Shown one piece after another: positions 1 to 7,485 of a DNA stretch of 7,485 bases. Origin of the DNA: Thiotrichales bacterium (GTDB lineage Bacteria; Pseudomonadota; Gammaproteobacteria; Thiomicrospirales; Thiomicrospiraceae). A program made the position numbers and the translations under genes. The DNA lies in contig JACXUQ010000058.1 of NCBI GenBank assembly GCA_014763835.1, positions 1 to 7,485 on the forward strand. Direction: 5' to 3'. The stretch's first letter is position 1, and each line of letters starts with the position of its first letter. The notes beneath the pieces are model-generated. The model had not been told where the DNA came from. It saw only the letters and a program-made list of their open reading frames with translations, and did no database searches.

Positions 1-2462
1 AAGCGTCGTGTTTCTGCGTTAGGGCCAGGTGGTCTGACGCGTGAGCGTGCGGGCTTTGAGGTGCGAGACGTTCACCCAACTCACTATGGCCGTGTTTGTC
101 CAATCGAAACGCCGGAAGGTCCAAACATCGGTTTGATCAATACGTTGGCGATCTATGCGAAGACCAACGAATATGGTTTCCTGGAAACGCCTTATCGTAA
201 GGTGGTGGACGGTCAGGTTACCGACGAAGTCGAATATGTTTCTGCTATCGATGAAGCGCAGTATGTTATCGCACAGGCTTCGGCCAAATTGGATGCGGAC
301 AACCGTTTCGTAGAAAGCTTGGTTTCTGCACGTCATCAGAATGAATTTACCTTGTCTTCATCTAAAGATGTTGACTACATGGATGTGTCGCCACAGCAGA
401 TCGTATCGGTTGCGGCTTCCTTGATTCCGTTCCTTGAGCACGATGATGCTAACCGCGCCTTGATGGGTTCGAACATGCAACGTCAGGCAGTGCCTACGCT
501 GCGTGCCGAGAAGCCTTTGGTGGGTACGGGTATTGAGCGTACGGTCGCCATTGACTCGGGTGTAACCGTTGTTGCCGAGCGTGGCGGTGAAGTAGTGTCT
601 GCTGATGCGGCGCGTATTGTTGTTCGCGTCAATGCCGATGAGATCAAAACCGGCGAAACCGGTGTGGATATTTATAATCTGGTTAAGTATCAGCGTTCTA
701 ACCAAAACACCTGTATCAATCAAAAGCCGGTTGTTAAAGCGGGTGATTTGGTGGCACGCGGTGACGTATTGGCTGATGGTCCTTCAACCGATCTGGGTGA
801 GTTGGCTTTGGGTCAGAACATGCGCATCGCCTTTATGCCTTGGAACGGTTACAACTTCGAAGACTCGATTTTGATTTCCGAGCGCGTAGTTCAGGAAGAT
901 CGCTATACGACTATTCACATCGAAGAATTGACCTGTTTGGCGCGTGATACCAAGTTGGGGCCTGAAGAGATTACTGCAGATATCCCGAACGTGGGTGAAG
1001 CGGCACTGGCCCGTTTGGATGAGTGCGGTATTGTTTACGTCGGTGCTGAAGTTAAGCAGGGTGATATTCTGGTTGGTAAGGTAACCCCTAAGGGTGAAAC
1101 CCAGCTGACGCCGGAAGAAAAACTGCTACGTGCCATTTTTGGTGAAAAGGCTTCTGATGTTAAAGATACCTCTTTGCGCGTTGGCAAGGGCGTTGAAGGT
1201 ACGGTTATTGATGTACAGGTCTTCACACGTGAAGGTGTGCAAAAAGATGCCCGTGCGTTAGCCATTCAGGAAGAAGAGCTGACCTCTATCCGTAAAGATA
1301 TCGATGAGCAATATAAGATTCTGCGTGAAGATATGCTGGACCGTATTGCCTCCATGCTGGATGGCAAAAAGCTGGTTGACGGCACGAAGATCACCGCTGA
1401 GTTCCTGGCAGGCGTTGCGCAGGATAAGTGGTTCTCGTTGAATGTTGATGACGCCGATGTTGTTCGTCAACTGGAAATGATGGAAGCGCAATTGAAGCAG
1501 AAGCGCGCCGAGTTGAATGATGCTTATGAAGAGAAGCGTAAGAAACTCAGTCAGGGTGATGATTTGGCTCCAGGCGTTTCAAAAATGGTTAAGGTTTACG
1601 TCGCGATCAAGCGCCGTATCCAACCAGGTGACAAGATGGCCGGTCGTCACGGTAACAAAGGTGTTATCTCGCGTATTTGTCCGGTTGAAGATATGCCATA
1701 CGATGAAACAGGCCGGCCTGTTGACATTTGCTTGAACCCGCTGGGTGTACCTTCGCGTATGAACGTAGGTCAGATCCTGGAGGTTCATCTGGGTCTGGCA
1801 GCAGAGGGTCTAGGTAAGAAAATTGATGCCATGTTGCAGCAGCAGGCTGACATCAAAGAGATCCGTGCGTTCCTGGATAAGATTTATAACGACACTCAGG
1901 GTCAGGGCGTTGACTTCAATGCGTTTACCGACAAAGAGATCGTTGAATTGGCGAACAACCTGAAGAAAGGCGTTCCTCTGGCTTCTCCGGTATTTGACGG
2001 CGCTTCAGAAAGCCAAATCAAGGCGTTGCTACGTTTGGCAGATATGCCGGAATCAGGTCAGATGAAACTGTTTGACGGTTTGACCGGTCAGGAGTTCGAT
2101 CGTCCGGTTACCGTGGGTTACATGTACTATCTGAAACTGAACCACTTGGTTGATGACAAAATGCACGCACGTTCAACTGGTCCATACAGTCTGGTTACGC
2201 AGCAGCCGTTGGGCGGTAAAGCGCAGTTCGGTGGTCAGCGTTTCGGTGAGATGGAGGTATGGGCACTTGAAGCATACGGTGCCGCCTTCACGCTGCAAGA
2301 AATGTTGACGGTTAAGTCGGATGACTTGAATGGCCGTACGCGTATGTACAAAAACATCGTGGATGGTAATGAATATATGGAGCCGGGCATGCCTGAGTCG
2401 TTCAGCGTATTGCGTAAAGAGATTCGCGCCCTAGGTATTGATATTGAGTTGGAGCAAGACTA

Positions 2463-2463
<1 letters not shown>
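1..2463 (+). CDS. rpoB: RNA polymerase subunit beta (5'-truncated by window edge)
   Basis: Beta subunit of DNA-directed RNA polymerase; with beta prime it forms the catalytic core that makes RNA from NTPs. The frame is open from base 1, so the true start lies upstream; the GTG at 61 is internal. The visible 820 residues begin at the equivalent of E. coli Lys527, inside the rifampicin region, with Arg529, Ser531, Leu533, Pro564 and Ile572 all in the sensitive form (the earlier half of the region is not visible). The active-site acidic pair E813/D814 is at visible residues 287-288 (NFEDS) and the RNA-contacting lysines (E. coli K1065, K1073) are at 545 and 553 in GDKMAGRHGNKG. The motifs place a net gain of about six residues between these sites, probably in the variable segment at visible residues 418-517 (SI2/beta-i9). 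The highly conserved C-terminal clamp, rich in KAQFGGQRFGEMEVWALEAYG, is intact. The gene overlaps rpoC by one base. Identity is certain. Confidence 0.99.

Positions 2464-2465
<2 letters not shown>
2451..2465 (+). promoter_or_regulatory. rpoC ribosome binding site inside rpoB, with TAATG stop-start overlap
   Basis: GGAG at 2451-2454 lies eight bases before the rpoC ATG (2463-2465) and is contained in the last sense codons of rpoB (Leu-Glu-Gln-Asp). The rpoB stop TAA (2461-2463) shares its last A with the rpoC start. Ribosomes finishing beta could restart directly on beta prime, which would tie the two subunits to similar output. E. coli has an untranslated gap between these genes instead. The overlap and SD are seen directly; coupling is inferred. 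Confidence 0.85.
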
Positions 2466-6710
<4,245 letters not shown>

Positions 6711-6738
6711 ATCAAATAATAAATTCAAGTATTTATGC

Positions 6739-6767
6739 TTGACTTATTAGATTAAGAAATCTAAAAT
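6739..6767 (+). promoter_or_regulatory. Predicted sigma70-type promoter for rpsL-rpsG
   Basis: TTGACT at 6739-6744 (5 of 6 to the -35 consensus) and TAAAAT at 6762-6767 (5 of 6 to the -10 consensus) are separated by exactly 17 bases. The 20 or so bases upstream (about 6715-6736) are almost all A and T, where an UP element would sit for the RNA polymerase alpha subunit. Transcription would begin near 6772-6775, just past the discriminator TCCAAG. The region is outside coding sequence and in front of a ribosomal protein operon, where a strong promoter is expected. It is read from sequence only; chance matches in AT-rich DNA are possible. Confidence 0.6.
6747..6764. repeat. Perfect 7-bp inverted repeat within the promoter spacer
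   Basis: TTAGATT (6747-6753) and AATCTAA (6758-6764) are exact reverse complements around AAGA. The dyad fills the spacer between the predicted -35 and -10 and overlaps the first bases of the -10, the place where a repressor would block RNA polymerase. It could equally be a weak hairpin in rpoC readthrough RNA or a chance event in AT-rich DNA. No binding protein is recognised. Confidence 0.4.
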
Positions 6768-6777
6768 TCCAAGCCTT

Positions 6778-6810
6778 ATCTGCGGCCAATTTGGCCGCAG
6801 ATTTGTTTTT
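6778..6810 (+). terminator. Intrinsic terminator after rpoC
   Basis: The arms ATCTGCGGCCAA (6778-6789) and TTGGCCGCAGAT (6791-6802) are perfectly complementary, leaving in practice a ten-pair GC-rich stem with a five-base loop, followed by TTGTTTTT (6803-6810). This is a classic Rho-independent terminator on the + strand; the left flank has no A-tract, so it is not clearly bidirectional. It lies 68 bases beyond the rpoC stop and would limit readthrough of rpoBC transcripts into rpsL. It also sits downstream of the predicted rpsL promoter, so it may act as a leader element. Confidence 0.88.
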
Positions 6811-6832
6811 ATGTAAGAGTTAATCTCAAATT

Positions 6833-6846
6833 GGAGAAAATGAATG
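6833..6846 (+). promoter_or_regulatory. rpsL ribosome binding site
   Basis: GGAG at 6833-6836 is seven bases from the ATG at 6844. A second ATG at 6840, out of frame and overlapping as ATGAATG, is only three bases from the GGAG and opens just five codons. Spacing and the conserved N-terminus MATINQLVRKP both select 6844. Confidence 0.85.
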
Positions 6847-7221
6847 GCGACTATTAACCAGTTGGTGCGTAAGCCGCGTAAAGATAAGCGTAAGGTATCT
6901 AACGTTGCTGCGTTGCAGGCTTGTCCTCAACGTCGTGGTGTTTGTACGCGTGTTTATACAACAACCCCTAAGAAGCCAAACTCTGCTCTACGTAAAGTTG
7001 CGCGTGTACGTTTAACGAACGGTTATGAGGTTTCAACCTATATCGGTGGTGAAGGCCATAACCTGCAAGAACACTCGGTTATCCTTATCCGTGGTGGTCG
7101 TGTAAAAGACTTGCCTGGTGTACGTTACCACACAGTGCGCGGTGCTCTAGACTGCGCAGGTGTTGCGAATCGTAAACAAGGTCGTTCTAAGTACGGTGCG
7201 AAGCGTCCTAAGGCTAAATAA
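6844..7221 (+). CDS. rpsL: 30S ribosomal protein S12
   Basis: Complete 125-residue S12 (E. coli 124), a protein of the 30S decoding centre that helps check codon-anticodon pairing and is the classic streptomycin-response protein. The hallmark TTTPKKPNSALRKVARVRL begins at residue 39, and GGRVKDLPGVRYHTVRG spans 84-100. Lys43 and Lys88 (Met counted as 1), where streptomycin-resistance changes usually fall, are both wild type. Asp89 in KDLPG is the residue that RimO methylthiolates in other bacteria. The basic N-terminal segment differs from E. coli around 13-18 (KDKRKV), a normally variable stretch, and one extra lysine ends the protein. It is the first gene of the str cluster and closes with two tandem TAA codons, likely on the same mRNA as rpsG. 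Identity is certain. Confidence 0.99.
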   Translation: MATINQLVRKPRKDKRKVSNVAALQACPQRRGVCTRVYTTTPKKPNSALRKVARVRLTNGYEVSTYIGGEGHNLQEHSVILIRGGRVKDLPGVRYHTVRGALDCAGVANRKQGRSKYGAKRPKAK

Positions 7222-7266
7222 TAAAGTCTTAACATACGCTTGGCAGTTTTAGTGTTAATTTATACC

Positions 7267-7282
7267 GGAAGAGTTCAGAATG
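7267..7282 (+). promoter_or_regulatory. rpsG ribosome binding site
   Basis: The purine run GGAAGAG (7267-7273) precedes the ATG at 7280; its GGAA core is nine bases from the start. It is the only plausible Shine-Dalgarno in the 58-base gap after rpsL and supports the choice of start. Confidence 0.7.
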
Positions 7283-7485
7283 GCTAGAAGAAGAGAAATA
7301 CCAAAGCGTCAGGTTCTACCTGATCCTAAATTTGGTGATGTAACGTTGACTAAATTCGTCAACATGTTGATGGTTAGCGGCAAGAAAGCTGTAGCCGAAA
7401 AAATTGTTTATGGTGCTTTGGATACCGTAGTTGAGCGTAAAAAAGGTGGTGACCCGGTTGCTATCCTAAGAGATGCGCTTGACAA
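7280..7485 (+). CDS. rpsG: 30S ribosomal protein S7 (3'-truncated by window edge)
   Basis: N-terminal 68 residues of S7, a protein normally near 156 residues; the rest lies beyond the window. S7 binds the 3' major domain of 16S rRNA, starts assembly of the 30S head and lies near the E and P sites. The basic start MARRREIPKR, then LPDPKFGD, then KFVNMLMVSGKKAVAEKIVYGAL match the family: the first part is the RNA-binding arm, the second the beginning of the helical core. It follows rpsL by 58 bases and is probably co-transcribed with it. In E. coli S7 represses its own operon by binding the rpsL-rpsG spacer; whether the shorter spacer here does this is unknown. In E. coli and many relatives fusA and tuf come next, so they may lie beyond the window. 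Confidence 0.98.
   Translation, partial: MARRREIPKRQVLPDPKFGDVTLTKFVNMLMVSGKKAVAEKIVYGALDTVVERKKGGDPVAILRDALD

Noticed and set aside
61..63. GTG as a start for rpoB
   Set aside because: The frame is open from base 1 and encodes conserved beta residues KRRVSALGPGGL upstream of it, so it is internal Val547 (E. coli numbering).
6803..6831. Second rpsL promoter after the terminator (TTGTTT, 17 bases, TCAAAT)
   Set aside because: The -35 matches only 3 of 6 and lies in the terminator T-tract; the start would fall at the SD.
6824..6837. Hairpin TCTC/GAGA that could hide the rpsL SD
   Set aside because: Only four pairs with a six-base loop; too weak to claim as a switch.
6840..6857. Mini-ORF of five codons overlapping the rpsL start (ATGAATG)
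   Set aside because: Its ATG is only three bases from the GGAG, too close for efficient initiation; probably incidental.
7240..7266. Possible promoter before rpsG (TTGGCA ... TATACC)
   Set aside because: The spacer is only 15 bases, the -10 matches 4 of 6, and transcription would start within the rpsG ribosome binding site.

Overview
The window is a conserved information-processing locus of a proteobacterium, most probably a gammaproteobacterium. In order, all on the + strand, it holds the C-terminal 60% of rpoB (RNA polymerase beta), a complete rpoC (beta prime), an intergenic control region of about 130 bases, a complete rpsL (ribosomal protein S12) and the 5' part of rpsG (ribosomal protein S7). 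The placement rests on three points. The RpoB and RpoC residues line up almost codon for codon with E. coli numbering. Beta prime carries the long trigger-loop insertion (SI3) typical of proteobacteria. The str genes lie directly downstream of rpoBC, as in Pseudomonas-type gammaproteobacteria, whereas in E. coli the two clusters are separated. The N-terminus of RpoC and the moderate GC content fit a Thiomicrospira-like sulfur oxidiser, but that is only an impression; the genus cannot be fixed from this window.

Layout. Bases 1-2463 encode RpoB from the equivalent of E. coli residue 527 to the stop. RpoC starts at 2463, its ATG sharing one base with the rpoB TAA, and its Shine-Dalgarno lies inside the last rpoB codons, so the two large subunits look translationally coupled. 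RpoC ends at 6710. Bases 6711-6843 hold a good sigma70-type promoter (-35 at 6739-6744, -10 at 6762-6767), a perfect 7-bp dyad inside its spacer, a strong intrinsic terminator (6778-6810) and the rpsL ribosome binding site. RpsL runs 6844-7221, followed after 58 bases by rpsG from 7280, which leaves the window incomplete.

The genes work together as the core of transcription (beta and beta prime form the catalytic core of RNA polymerase) and of the 30S ribosomal subunit (S12 at the decoding centre, S7 nucleating the head). Catalytic residues, zinc ligands and both ppGpp-contact sites on beta prime are intact.

Nothing here looks like a mobile element, a defence system, a CRISPR array or an unknown gene. 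The part most worth a second look is the rpoC-rpsL junction. There the predicted str promoter lies upstream of the terminator, so a transcript starting from it would carry the terminator hairpin at its extreme 5' end.
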